A DNA stretch of 15,812 nucleotides from Planctomycetota bacterium. Its GTDB lineage: Bacteria; Planctomycetota; Planctomycetia; Pirellulales; UBA1268. Numbering within the stretch: the stretch's first letter is position 1; each line of letters opens with the position of its first letter. The stretch covers positions 1 through 15,812 of the forward strand of contig QWPO01000006.1 in assembly GCA_003669255.1 (NCBI GenBank). The letters are read 5' to 3'. Positions 1 to 7,979 of this stretch are shown here, piece by piece. The notes beneath the pieces were generated by a model. The model searched no databases, was not told the origin of the DNA, and saw nothing but the letters and a program-made list of their open reading frames with translations. The position numbers and the translations under genes are program-made.

Positions 1-1123
1 GGCCGATGAAGACGAGGATCGGCAGGATCGCTGGGCCGGGAATGGCCTGGTAGAGGTAGGCAAACGTGCCGGTGAGACCAGCAATGCCGATGAATACCGC
101 CGTGGCGAGCGTGTAGGCTGCGCGGCCTCCCATCGCCTTGTACGCCGGGTGGCCAATGTAGGGTGTGGTCTGGATCACGCCACCGCAGGCCCCGGCGATG
201 ATCGTGGCGATTGCCTCGACGCCGATGACCTGGCCCGTGTCGTACTCGTCGCCGGCCGCCGCGGCGCTCTCCGTGCAGTCGATGCCCCCCACGACCGTGG
301 CCAGCGCGAAGGGGATCACGATCGGCAGATACTTCACGGTGTATGGCCATGCCTCCAGCCATTCGCACCGGAAGGCGGCCAGCCACTCCGTGGGCCAGAG
401 CGCGGCGGCGGGGTCGATTGCCATGTGGCTGCCGTCGGGAATCCAGCCGGCCTGCTGGCCGAGGAACTGGATGAGTCCCCCTACAACAAGTGCCGCCAGC
501 GCACCCGGGATCTTGAATGGGAAGGGCACATGGGCCGTAAGACTCGCGAGGATGATGCCGAGGGCCACGAGTCCGGCCAGCGGCGAGGCGAAGATCTCGA
601 GGAGTGGCAGGAACGTGATCAGTGCCAGGGCGATCGCCGTCAGGCTGCCGAGCAGCGCCGCCCGTGGCACGAGCCGGCGGACCGGACCGGCGACGAAGGC
701 GCAGGCCATCTTGAAGACGCCGCTGGCGACGATCGAGCACATGCCGATATGCCAGGCCCGGCGGGCGGCGGCCTCCTGATCCATTCCGCCCGCGACGGCC
801 TCGGCGAAGGCGGGGCCGATCACGAAGAACACCATCCCGAACGTGCTCGGCGTGTCGAGGCCGAGCGGCATGGCTGTGATGTCGCTACGGCCGGTCCGGC
901 TGGCGAGGCGGAAGGCCATCCAGGTGAAGATCAGGTCGCCCACGACCACTCCCACGGCCGTGCCCGGCACGAGGTGCGAGAGGGCAAACTGGGCTGGATA
1001 GCCGAAGACGGTCGCCAGCAGGGAGACGGTGAGCACCAGGACGGCCAGGTTGTCGATCGACAGCCCGAAAAAGGCGTTAAGGTCGCCCGGGGATGCCCAG
1101 CGGTATGGTGACGTACGGGCCAT
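1..1123 (-). CDS. AzgA/NCS2-like (xanthine/uracil-type) permease, C-terminus cut off by window edge
   Basis: The minus-strand frame is open from ATG at 1123 to the left edge and gives 374 residues without a stop; the C-terminus lies outside the window. The protein is strongly hydrophobic, with many predicted membrane segments (for example about residues 23-42, 52-72, 94-110, 155-178, 182-198, 205-222, 264-280, 300-316 and 337-357). It resembles the nucleobase cation symporter 2/AzgA group: RTGRSDITAMPLG near residue 77-88, IDCTESAAAAGDEYDTGQ near 281-298, and TTPYIGHPAYKAMGGR near 319-334. The last is close to the TTxYIGHPxxKxxGAR loop that I recall from this family. It should be an inner-membrane transporter, but the substrate cannot be read from sequence; purine or pyrimidine is only the family default. 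It is divergent from the ECF sigma gene, with which it shares a 219-bp upstream region. No strong Shine-Dalgarno was seen. Confidence 0.85.
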   Translation of the reverse strand, partial: MARTSPYRWASPGDLNAFFGLSIDNLAVLVLTVSLLATVFGYPAQFALSHLVPGTAVGVVVGDLIFTWMAFRLASRTGRSDITAMPLGLDTPSTFGMVFFVIGPAFAEAVAGGMDQEAAARRAWHIGMCSIVASGVFKMACAFVAGPVRRLVPRAALLGSLTAIALALITFLPLLEIFASPLAGLVALGIILASLTAHVPFPFKIPGALAALVVGGLIQFLGQQAGWIPDGSHMAIDPAAALWPTEWLAAFRCEWLEAWPYTVKYLPIVIPFALATVVGGIDCTESAAAAGDEYDTGQVIGVEAIATIIAGACGGVIQTTPYIGHPAYKAMGGRAAYTLATAVFIGIAGLTGTFAYLYQAIPGPAILPILVFIG

Positions 1124-1134
1124 GGGTGACCGGG

Positions 1135-1163
1135 AATGTCAACGTTTCACGGTGAAATGTCAA
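1135..1163. promoter_or_regulatory. Candidate operator: 13-bp palindrome inside a direct repeat
   Basis: TTTCAC-G-GTGAAA at 1145-1157 is a perfect palindrome with a one-base centre. It is flanked by two identical AATGTCAA octamers at 1135-1142 and 1156-1163, whose starts are 21 bp apart, two helical turns. On the minus strand the octamers read TTGACATT, so each contains a perfect sigma70 -35 hexamer facing the permease gene, but no good -10 follows at 16-18 bp. The site lies 12-40 bp upstream of the permease start and about 180 bp upstream of the sigma start. It could control either gene or both. Function is inferred. Confidence 0.45.
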
Positions 1164-1208
1164 ACCTCCACCGGCCTGGCCGGGCCCCCGTCCGGGCAGG
1201 TCTCGGGC

Positions 1209-1214
1209 TATACT
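1209..1214 (+). promoter_or_regulatory. Possible -10 hexamer for the ECF sigma gene
   Basis: TATACT matches the sigma70 -10 consensus at 5 of 6 bases and stands out in very GC-rich DNA. No recognisable -35 lies 16-18 bp upstream, where the sequence is C-rich. If used, transcription would begin near 1221 and leave a leader of about 120 nt before the ATG at 1343. The call is tentative. Confidence 0.25.
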
Positions 1215-1342
1215 CGGCGGGCGGGGTGATCGACCGCCGCCTCTCCCGCGAACCGCTCATGGTCCGCGGCCTATGGCGGAACCCCGGAAACAGAAACTCT
1301 TTCAGGCCTGCGAACCCTCCCCCTGCCGGCACCGTAGCAGTG

Positions 1343-2029
1343 ATGGATTTGCACGATTCACGTTCTGGTGGTGGCCACGACGGGCCCGTTCCGGCTTCCG
1401 GAGCAGGCGGCGTGGCTGGCGGGCTTTCCGATGAGGAACTGCTCCGCCGCTGCCGCCGAAACGAGGATGCGGCGGCCTTCGAGTCGCTCGTGCAAAGGTA
1501 TGAGCAGGAGTTGTTCAGTTACCTCCGTCGCTACCTCGGCAACGCCGAGATGGCGGAGGACGTGTTTCAGGCGACGTTTCTCCAGGTTCACCTCAAGAGG
1601 GAGCAGTTCGAGGAAGGCCGTAGGTTCCGGCCCTGGCTCTACACGATCGCGACCAATCAGGCCATCGACGCCCAGCGGCGCAACCGCCGGCATCGAATGG
1701 TCAGCCTCGACAACCGCACCGGCGGCGAGGATGACGTTGGCACGCTCGTGGAAATGCTGGCTGGTAACGGGCAGACGGCCGACAAGCAGATGGAAGTCGA
1801 GGAAGCCCGTGAATGGGTTCGCTCGGCAGTCGACAATCTTCCCGAATCGCTCAAGAGTGCACTGATGCTGGTCTACCACCAAGGCATGAAATACCGCGAG
1901 GCTGCCGACGTGCTCGGCATTCCCGTGGGCACGGTGAAGAGCCGGTTGCATTCAGCACTCCTCAAACTCAACGAGTCGTGGCAGAGGAGCGGACGCGCCG
2001 TCCCGGAAGCCATGGAGGATGGAGCATGA
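1343..2029 (+). CDS. RNA polymerase ECF-type sigma factor
   Basis: The protein has 228 residues from the ATG at 1343. The sigma-2 region spans about residues 42-115: AFESLVQRYEQELFSYLRRYLG, then AEDVFQATFLQVH, then FRPWLYTIATNQAIDAQRR. The sigma-4 region spans about 155-208, with the helix-turn-helix YREAADVLGIPVGTVKSRLH. Region 3 and the region 1 of housekeeping sigma factors are absent, as expected for ECF factors; a linker of about 40 residues joins the two domains. The frame stays open upstream to 1136 (in-frame ATGs at 1136 and 1259), but that stretch is Pro/Gly/Arg-rich and unlike a sigma N-terminus, so 1343 is preferred. No clear Shine-Dalgarno precedes it. The next gene starts 45 bp downstream and encodes a probable cognate anti-sigma factor. 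The sigma should direct core RNA polymerase to a specific promoter set that cannot be read here. Confidence 0.9.
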   Translation: MDLHDSRSGGGHDGPVPASGAGGVAGGLSDEELLRRCRRNEDAAAFESLVQRYEQELFSYLRRYLGNAEMAEDVFQATFLQVHLKREQFEEGRRFRPWLYTIATNQAIDAQRRNRRHRMVSLDNRTGGEDDVGTLVEMLAGNGQTADKQMEVEEAREWVRSAVDNLPESLKSALMLVYHQGMKYREAADVLGIPVGTVKSRLHSALLKLNESWQRSGRAVPEAMEDGA

Positions 2030-2074
2030 TCCCCGCACTGTCATCGACCAAGAATGCCGCCGCGAGGTCAAGCC

Positions 2075-3064
2075 ATGCGTGAAGAAGAACTCGTCGGCTA
2101 TTGCCTTGGCGCTCTCGAGGAGGGCGAGTCGCGTCAGGTGGAACTCGCGCTGGCCGATCCGGTGCGGGGCCCCGACCTGCGGCGGAATCTAGATTTGATT
2201 CGCAAGGCCATGCGGCCGCTGGACGTTGATCGCGGGCCGATGGCGCCGCCGGTCGGCTTGGCGAAGCGGACCGTGGCCTTCGTGGCCTCGCAGGCTGCCC
2301 CAGCAACCGTGCCGATGCGGCCTGCAACAACGCGTTTGGCTCCGCCATCGCGTGACGAAACTGAGTGGCAGGGACCGTCGGGCCGCCAGTGGCTCGACCG
2401 GATGATCATCGCCGCCTCGGCGCTCGCAGCATGCGTGCTGGTTGTCCCGCTCCTCTCGGATTCGATCAAGGACACGCGCGCCCTGCAGACGCAGAGAAAC
2501 CTGCAGAAGCTGGCGGTGGCGCTGCACGGTTACGGTGAGGCTCATGGCAGGCTGCCGACGCCCCCGAGCGATGGGCCGCTCTCGCGGGCGGGCTTGTATG
2601 CCCCGACCCTTGTCTCGGATCACCGTCTTGTGGCCGATGACGGAACGGTGTTGGTGCCGGGCTCCGAACTCTCACGCAAGGAAGGTTTCCGGGTGCCGTC
2701 GCGCGAGGAGGTCGATGCAGCCGTAGACATGCCGAATCTCAACACCGTGGTGCAGACGATGGGGGGTGACTTCGGTTACACGCTCGGGCACCGCGATGCC
2801 GACGGGGTGCTGCAGCCGAACCGTGACCGTCGCCGCACCCATCATCCGCTGATGGCCGATGCTCCGAACGAGAGCGGTCATCGGAGCGACAACCATCCCA
2901 AGGGGCTGCACCACATCCTCTTTGAGGACGGCCGGGTGGAGCGGGTGCAGGCCGATGACCTGCATCGCGACGACGATCACCTCTTCCGGAACCACGACGG
3001 TGAGCACCGCGCCGGCAAGGATGTCGACGACGCCGTGATCGGCGACTCGCACCACCAGCCGTAG
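2075..3064 (+). CDS. Membrane-anchored anti-sigma-like protein with DUF1559/H-X9-DG-like extracytoplasmic part
   Basis: The protein has 329 residues. ATG 2075 is chosen over in-frame ATG 2054 because GAGG at 2064-2067 sits 7 nt ahead of it. Residues 1-45 (EELVGYCLGALEEGESRQVE and onward) resemble the cytoplasmic N-terminus of RskA-type anti-sigma factors (YxLGALxxxExxxVExxL); the zinc-binding HxxxCxxC motif is absent. A Pro-rich linker follows, then one membrane segment at about 111-128. Residues 136-161 (ALQTQRNLQKLAVALHGYGE, then HGRLP) resemble the conserved start of planctomycete DUF1559 pseudopilin-like proteins. NHPKGLHHILFEDGRVE at 273-289 resembles their C-terminal H-X9-DG motif, with one extra residue of spacing. 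The tail is rich in His and Asp. With the sigma gene 45 bp upstream, it probably forms a sigma/anti-sigma operon. The anti-sigma role rests on the N-terminal pattern and gene order; the sensing role of the outer part is inferred. Confidence 0.72.
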   Translation: MREEELVGYCLGALEEGESRQVELALADPVRGPDLRRNLDLIRKAMRPLDVDRGPMAPPVGLAKRTVAFVASQAAPATVPMRPATTRLAPPSRDETEWQGPSGRQWLDRMIIAASALAACVLVVPLLSDSIKDTRALQTQRNLQKLAVALHGYGEAHGRLPTPPSDGPLSRAGLYAPTLVSDHRLVADDGTVLVPGSELSRKEGFRVPSREEVDAAVDMPNLNTVVQTMGGDFGYTLGHRDADGVLQPNRDRRRTHHPLMADAPNESGHRSDNHPKGLHHILFEDGRVERVQADDLHRDDDHLFRNHDGEHRAGKDVDDAVIGDSHHQP

Positions 3065-3164
3065 ATCGCACCTCGAATCGGCGTGGCGATGGTTTGCTCA
3101 ACCTGAGCCGGTGACACACGTATCTCGGATGCGCCCTAGCTGCTGCCGGAGTTGGTTCGCGCGT

Positions 3165-5189
3165 TCAGACTGCGGCCAGTGATCGCTTGGCGGCCGCCGC
3201 CACGCCGTCGGACGTGATCCCGAAGTGTTTGTAGAGGGCCGGGGCGGGCGCCGAGGCACCGAAGCTCTTCATGCCCACGAACTCGCCTCGCATCCCGAGC
3301 CACCGCTCCCAGCCAAAGCCGCAGGCGGCCTCGCAGGCCACGCGGGCCGTGACCGCCTTCGGCAGAACGCTCTCGCGGTAGGCCGAGTCTTGCTGCTCGA
3401 AGAGATCCCAGCTCGGCATGCTGACCACGCGGGCCTTGACGCCCTCGGCGGCGAGCTTGTCGGCGGCCTCCAGGCAGATCTGCACCTCGCTGCCGGTGCC
3501 GATCAGGATGCAGTCAGGCTTGCCGCCGTCGGCCTCCTTGAGCACGTAGGCCCCCTTGGCTGTGCCAGCCGCGGAGCCCAGGCCGGCGGAGCGATCGAGC
3601 GTAGGGAGATTCTGCCGTGAGAGCACGATCACCGCAGGCCGGTCTGCCCGATCCATGACCACGCGATACGTTTCGGCCACCTCATTGGCGTCGGCCGGAC
3701 GGAAGACCGAAAGGCCGGGTACCGCGCGGGCGGTGGCGAGTTGCTCGATCGGCTGGTGCGTCGGCCCATCCTCGCCGAGGCCGATCGAGTCGTGCGTGAG
3801 CACGTAGATCACACCGAGATGGCCGAGCGCCGAGAGCCGCAGCGACGGCTTTAGGTAGTCGAGGAACACGAAGAAGGTGGCGCAGTAGGGGCGGAGGCCC
3901 GAGAGCGCCATGCCGTTGCAGGCCGCGGCCATGCCGTGCTCGCGGATGCCGAAGTGGAAGTTGCGGCCCGCGTAGCTGTCGTGGCCGAAGTCGCCGGCGC
4001 CCGGCACGAGCGTCATGGTCGAGGGGGCGAGGTCGGCGGAGCCGCCGAGGAACCAGGGCACAGCGGCACTGAGGGCCTGGATCACCTTGCCGCTCGAGAC
4101 GCGGCTGGCGAGCCCCTTTGCATCGGCCGGGAAGCAGGGGATCGCCTTCTCCCAGCCGGTCGGCAGCCGTCCCGCGAGGAAGTCGGCCAGTTCCGCTCCA
4201 CAGGCGGAGTCGAGCCCCGTCACCGTCTTCTTCCAGGCCGTGTTGGCCGCGGCGCCACGGGCGCCGAGCGTGCCCGCGAAGTGCGCGGGCACCTCGGCCG
4301 GAACCCGGAATGACTCGTCGGTGGGCCAGCCGTATGCGGCCTTGGCCCCCTTGATCTCCTCGGCACCGAGCGGCGCACCGTGCGATTCGTGCGAGCCGGC
4401 CTTCTTCGGGGCCCCGTAGCCGATCACGCTTTTGACGATCACGAGCGTCGGCTTGTTCTGCTCGGCCTTGAACGCCGTGAGGGCTTTCTTCAGAGCGACC
4501 GTGTCGTTGGCATCGGCCACCCGCTCGACCCGCCAGCCGAGGCCCTCAAACTTCTTCCCCACGTCCTCGGTGAAGGCCAGGTGCGTCTCGCCCTCGATCG
4601 TGATTTGGTTGTCGTCGTAGAGCCAGCAGAGGTTGGCGAGGCCGAGATGGCCGGCGATCGATGCCGCTTCGCAGGCCACGCCCTCCATCAGGTCGCCGTC
4701 GCTGCAGAGCACGTAGGTGTCGTAGTCGAAGACGACGTGGCCGGGCTGGTTGTAGTGGGCGGCGAGCCACTTCGAGGCGATCGCCATGCCGACGGAGTTG
4801 CCGCAGCCCTGGCCGAGCGGGCCGGTGGTCGTTTCGATGCCGGCAGTCATGTGGTGCTCGGGGTGGCCGGCGCAGACGCTGTCGAGCTGCCGGAACTTCT
4901 TGATCTCGTCGAGCGACACGGCCGGTGCGCCGTCCTTTCGGCGAATGCCGGCGAGGTGGATCAGCGAGTAGAGAAGCATCGAGGCGTGGCCGCAGGACAG
5001 CACGAACCGGTCGCGGTTGGGCCAGGCGGGATCGGCTGGGTCGTACCGCAGAAAATCCTTCCACACGGTGAATGCGACCGGGGCAAGCGCCATGGGCGTG
5101 CCTGGGTGGCCGCTCTTCGCTGCCTCAACGGCGTCCATCGAGAGGGTACGGATCGTGTCGATGGCGAGGCGGTCGAGGTCGGCGGACAT
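3165..5189 (-). CDS. tkt: Transketolase
   Basis: The protein has 674 residues, full length for the family. It transfers two-carbon ketol units in the pentose phosphate pathway using thiamine diphosphate and a divalent metal in the cytoplasm. Visible motifs include GHPGTPMALAP (His28) near the N-terminus, GPLGQGCGNSVGMA at 123-136, the cofactor motif SDGDLMEG at 163-170 continuing to YDDNQITIEG with Asn194, GSHESHGAPLG at 265-275, FGIREHGM with catalytic-type Glu417, and HDSIGLGEDGPTHQP at 467-480. ATG 5189 is the start because AAGGAG at 5195-5200 precedes it by 5 nt; a longer reading from TTG 5255 is excluded because that TTG is the first codon-sized part of a good -35 element. Its own promoter separates it from the DUF1570-like gene ending 79 bp upstream. 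It ends 100 bp from the convergent anti-sigma gene, with no clear terminator between. Confidence 0.97.
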   Translation of the reverse strand: MSADLDRLAIDTIRTLSMDAVEAAKSGHPGTPMALAPVAFTVWKDFLRYDPADPAWPNRDRFVLSCGHASMLLYSLIHLAGIRRKDGAPAVSLDEIKKFRQLDSVCAGHPEHHMTAGIETTTGPLGQGCGNSVGMAIASKWLAAHYNQPGHVVFDYDTYVLCSDGDLMEGVACEAASIAGHLGLANLCWLYDDNQITIEGETHLAFTEDVGKKFEGLGWRVERVADANDTVALKKALTAFKAEQNKPTLVIVKSVIGYGAPKKAGSHESHGAPLGAEEIKGAKAAYGWPTDESFRVPAEVPAHFAGTLGARGAAANTAWKKTVTGLDSACGAELADFLAGRLPTGWEKAIPCFPADAKGLASRVSSGKVIQALSAAVPWFLGGSADLAPSTMTLVPGAGDFGHDSYAGRNFHFGIREHGMAAACNGMALSGLRPYCATFFVFLDYLKPSLRLSALGHLGVIYVLTHDSIGLGEDGPTHQPIEQLATARAVPGLSVFRPADANEVAETYRVVMDRADRPAVIVLSRQNLPTLDRSAGLGSAAGTAKGAYVLKEADGGKPDCILIGTGSEVQICLEAADKLAAEGVKARVVSMPSWDLFEQQDSAYRESVLPKAVTARVACEAACGFGWERWLGMRGEFVGMKSFGASAPAPALYKHFGITSDGVAAAAKRSLAAV

Positions 5190-5194
5190 GGCGG

Positions 5195-5200
5195 CTCCTT
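5195..5200 (-). promoter_or_regulatory. Strong Shine-Dalgarno of tkt
   Basis: AAGGAG on the minus strand, 5 nt before ATG 5189. It decides the start of transketolase. Confidence 0.7.
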
Positions 5201-5225
5201 GAAAGGCTGGCTGACTGACGGGGCG

Positions 5226-5255
5226 AGTGTAGGAGCGGCCTGAAATCGGCGTCAA
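5226..5255 (-). promoter_or_regulatory. sigma70-like promoter of transketolase
   Basis: On the minus strand TTGACG (5255-5250, 5 of 6 to consensus) is followed after 18 bp by TACACT (5231-5226, 4 of 6). Transcription would start near 5219, giving a leader of about 30 nt that contains the AAGGAG ribosome site of tkt. This also fixes the tkt start downstream of the -35. Confidence 0.55.
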
Positions 5256-5268
5256 ACTGGGCTGATGG

Positions 5269-6810
5269 CTACCGCTGGAGGTGACGGCGGTAGGCGTCGT
5301 CGAGGTCGGCGTAGCTCCGCTTGCAGAGACGCGCGAGCGTGTCAGGATCAGCCGTGCCCTGGTAGACGCGGGCGAGGTACTCCACGAACGATTCCCGGTA
5401 GCGGCCTCCCTCGCCGTTCATGAGGAAGTCAGCCTGACCGGCAATCTGGCTGTCAACCTGCTGGAGCCTTTCATGCGACTGAAACGCCGTGCGGCCCAGG
5501 CCGCAGAGTTCGGCGAACGGCACGTAGAACTCCTCGTCGAGCCGATCCTTCGCGGCGGGGGCACGGCCGGCGTCGCGGCCGCCTACGGTCCAGCCAAAGC
5601 CAGTCGCCTGCAGCGACTCCATGTAACAGGCCGCCGCCTCGATCGCCCAAAAGCCGCATCGCTCACCCGCCTGCTGCCGTGCCTTCTCCGCGTCGGCGCG
5701 GCCCTCGGTGAACAGTTGGTGGGTGGCCTCGTGATGAATCGTGATCGGGTCCGGCTCCGGCGGGTCGGCGGCCTCGTCCGTGAAAAACCAGATCGTCTTC
5801 GTCGGCGTCCAGTAGATGCCGTTGGTCATGCCGACCCGCGGCTCGAGCGGCTCGAGCTCGGAGACGTATTGGCCGCGGCCGGCGCAGAGAATCGCGGAGT
5901 GGGGTGCATGCACGGGCGTGCGGCCACGGCCTGCCAGCCGCTTCTCGAGGTCGGCTGGCTCGAAGGCATACGCGCCGAAGACCTGCCGCCATGCGTTGCG
6001 AGTCTCTTCCAGTTTCTCCGCGAGCACGGCGGCATCGGCAAGACTGGCTGCGGTCACGATCTCCCAGTGGTCGGAGTGGAACTCGCGGCCGTGCTTCACG
6101 TCGCGGGGCCGGGCCTCGTCGTCTGCGGCCGGCACCCAGCGGCCCCGATCGAAACGCTCGCCGCTGCGATAGCGTTCAAGCCTCGCCTTGGGCATCCAGC
6201 CGAACGCCGGATCGTAGGCTTCACCGCGATCGAGCCGCTTCGCGGCCTCCGGCCAGAGCCAGTCGTCATCCCTCTTCACCCATCCGCCAGCCCCACGGGC
6301 TCGCTCGTGGTGCGGGTCGTCGCGAAGCGCCTCGTGGAGCAGTCGCAGGGCCTCGCACGACCGTTGGGCGAGTGGTGGGGCATCGACGGCAGGCTTCGCT
6401 CGTTCGTCGCGGGTGAGCGTGCGGTCGTGGCCGCCAGCCACGAACACGGCGTGATCGAACAGACCGGCGGCGCGGGTCCGCCGCGCCGCCACAAAGTCGT
6501 TCCAGACCGTCTCCTCGTCGGGCGTGTCCACCGTCGCGGGCTTCTCGATCCGGGATGGGATTTGCACGACCAGTTGGCGTTCGCCGGCGGCCGGAAGAGG
6601 CCAGTCGCTGATCATCGCCGCGAGCGATTCATCCCCGGCCTCGGTGGCGCGACGGGCGAGGTTACGGGCCGCGGCGGCGAATGCCTCGTCGAGTTCGGCG
6701 AGGCTGCGGGCCGGCGGCTTGTCGGCCGCCGTGCCAGGCGATGCTGTCAGCAGCATCGCCACGCCGGCTGCCAGAGCGGCCACGAATGCTCGGTGCCGGC
6801 GGCTCCGCAT
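5269..6810 (-). CDS. Exported DUF1570-like protein with HExxH motif (putative zinc metalloprotease)
   Basis: The protein has 513 residues from ATG 6810, which has GAGAGG 5 nt ahead of it (6816-6821). In-frame extension to TTG 6849 would overlap the preceding gene and place extra residues before the signal peptide, so it is not used. Residues 1-29 form a signal peptide: basic start RSRRHR, hydrophobic AFVAALAAGVAMLLTA, and a probable cleavage after TAA. The central part is Arg/Glu/Asp-rich. At 359-364 is HHEATH, which fits HExxH, within an ITIHHEATHQLF context; Glu391 in WAIEAAACYMESL is a plausible third zinc ligand of the gluzincin type. This arrangement matches DUF1570-type planctomycete proteins as I recall them. 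It probably acts outside the cytoplasm; peptidase activity is inferred from the motif only. It starts 25 bp after the isomerase-like gene stops, so the two are probably co-transcribed. Confidence 0.75.
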   Translation of the reverse strand: MRSRRHRAFVAALAAGVAMLLTASPGTAADKPPARSLAELDEAFAAAARNLARRATEAGDESLAAMISDWPLPAAGERQLVVQIPSRIEKPATVDTPDEETVWNDFVAARRTRAAGLFDHAVFVAGGHDRTLTRDERAKPAVDAPPLAQRSCEALRLLHEALRDDPHHERARGAGGWVKRDDDWLWPEAAKRLDRGEAYDPAFGWMPKARLERYRSGERFDRGRWVPAADDEARPRDVKHGREFHSDHWEIVTAASLADAAVLAEKLEETRNAWRQVFGAYAFEPADLEKRLAGRGRTPVHAPHSAILCAGRGQYVSELEPLEPRVGMTNGIYWTPTKTIWFFTDEAADPPEPDPITIHHEATHQLFTEGRADAEKARQQAGERCGFWAIEAAACYMESLQATGFGWTVGGRDAGRAPAAKDRLDEEFYVPFAELCGLGRTAFQSHERLQQVDSQIAGQADFLMNGEGGRYRESFVEYLARVYQGTADPDTLARLCKRSYADLDDAYRRHLQR

Positions 6811-6835
6811 CAACCGCCTCTCGCTCGATGGCACA

Positions 6836-7834
6836 TCAGGATTCGGCAAAGGCCGAATCGAACTGTCGGTTGCTGGGTGCGAAGTCGAGGTTCTTCACGA
6901 ACCGGGCCGCCTCCGCGGCGCCGTGCTCGCGGTCCATGCCACAGTCTTCCCACTCGACCGACAGCGGACCCTCGTAGCCGACCTGGTTGAGCGCCCGGAT
7001 GATCTCCTCGAAATCGACACCACCGCGGCCCGGCGAGCGGAAGTCCCAGCCGCGGCGGGGATCGCCGAAGTTGATGTGGCTGCCGAGGATGCCCGTGCGG
7101 CCGTTGAGCGTGACGATCGCGTCCTTCACGTGAACGTGGTAGATCCGATCGGGGAAAGACCGGATGAACTCCACCGAACTTACGCCCTGCCAATGGAGGT
7201 GGCTGGGATCGAAGTTAAATCCAAACTCCTCGCGGCGGCCAAGGGCGTCGAGTGCCCGCTGGGCCGTGAAGATGTCGAAGGCGATCTCGGTCGGGTGCAC
7301 TTCGAGCGCAAACCGCACGCCACACTCGGCGAACACGTCGAGGATCGGGTTCCACCGCTCGGCGAACTCGGCGAAGCCGGCGTCGATCATCGCGTCGGTT
7401 ACGGGCGGGAACGAATAGAGGAAGTGCCAGATCGACGAGCCCGTGAAGCCGTTGACGACCGACACGCCGAGTTTCTGGGCGGCGCGGGCCGTGTTCTTCA
7501 TTTCTTCCGCCGCTCGCCGATTGACGCCCGCTGGATCCCCGTCACCCCAGACGTGTGGCGGGAGAATCGACTTGTGCCGCTCGTCGATCCGGTCGCAGAC
7601 GGCCTGGCCGACGAGGTGGTTTGAGATCGCGTACACGGAGAGGTCGTGCCGTTCGAGCGTGTCTCGCTTGGCGGCGCAGTAGCCGCTCTCCTTGAGCGCC
7701 CGGCTGACGTCGAAGTGGTCGCCCCAGCAGGCGAGTTCCAGGCCTTGGTAGCCAAACTCACGTCCCTTGCGGGCGAGGTCCTCCAGCGGCAGGTCTGCCC
7801 ACTGGCCGGTGAACAGCGTGACGGGACGGGGCAT
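6836..7834 (-). CDS. Sugar phosphate isomerase/epimerase-like TIM barrel protein
   Basis: The protein has 332 residues and no signal peptide. The start ATG 7834 has GGAG 8 nt ahead (7843-7846), and the sequence MPRPVTLFTGQWADLPLEDL begins directly with the first barrel strand; an upstream extension to 7906 adds unrelated residues and covers the likely promoter. It belongs to the xylose isomerase-like/AP endonuclease 2 superfamily: GYQGLELACWGDHFD (28-42), FALEVHPTEIAFD with Glu178, FNFDPSHLHWQG with Asp209 and His212, YHVHVKDA with His235, and PLSVEWED with Glu294. These acidic and His residues are the expected metal-binding set. The substrate is unknown; similar planctomycete proteins are annotated as sugar isomerases or as inositol-catabolism-like enzymes. 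It is followed closely by the DUF1570-like gene. Confidence 0.88.
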   Translation of the reverse strand: MPRPVTLFTGQWADLPLEDLARKGREFGYQGLELACWGDHFDVSRALKESGYCAAKRDTLERHDLSVYAISNHLVGQAVCDRIDERHKSILPPHVWGDGDPAGVNRRAAEEMKNTARAAQKLGVSVVNGFTGSSIWHFLYSFPPVTDAMIDAGFAEFAERWNPILDVFAECGVRFALEVHPTEIAFDIFTAQRALDALGRREEFGFNFDPSHLHWQGVSSVEFIRSFPDRIYHVHVKDAIVTLNGRTGILGSHINFGDPRRGWDFRSPGRGGVDFEEIIRALNQVGYEGPLSVEWEDCGMDREHGAAEAARFVKNLDFAPSNRQFDSAFAES

Positions 7835-7878
7835 GTGACGAACTCCGTGGCGAAGGGTGGCTGGAAACTGAGCCCGTG

Positions 7879-7906
7879 ATTGTGCCACATCCCCGCGGAC
7901 GGGCAA
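7879..7906 (-). promoter_or_regulatory. Possible sigma70-like promoter of the isomerase-like gene
   Basis: On the minus strand TTGCCC (7906-7901, 4 of 6) and CACAAT (7884-7879, 4 of 6) are separated by 16 bp. The transcript would start near 7872, leaving about 38 nt before ATG 7834. It lies in the 145-bp gap after the lptF/G stop and would drive the isomerase and DUF1570-like genes together. Moderate matches only. Confidence 0.35.
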
Positions 7907-7979
7907 CAGTCATGCGGGCCGCGGCTCGGGGCTGCCCACGCCCTCCCGCTGGACGTTCGCTTCGGGCATCCGTGTCCGT

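Noticed and set aside
149..1111. Plus-strand open frame of 320 codons over the permease
   Set aside because: It is antisense to the clear multi-helix permease on the minus strand; its translation is charged and low in complexity (Gly/Asp/Glu/Arg) and has no domain.
3065..3164. Bidirectional terminator between the anti-sigma and transketolase genes
   Set aside because: Only a 5-bp stem GCTCA/TGAGC (3096-3108) was found, without a T-run; too weak to call.
5281..6990. Long plus-strand open frame of 569 codons over the DUF1570-like gene
   Set aside because: It lies antisense to a gene with signal peptide and HExxH motif and has no recognisable domain; antisense openness is common at high GC.
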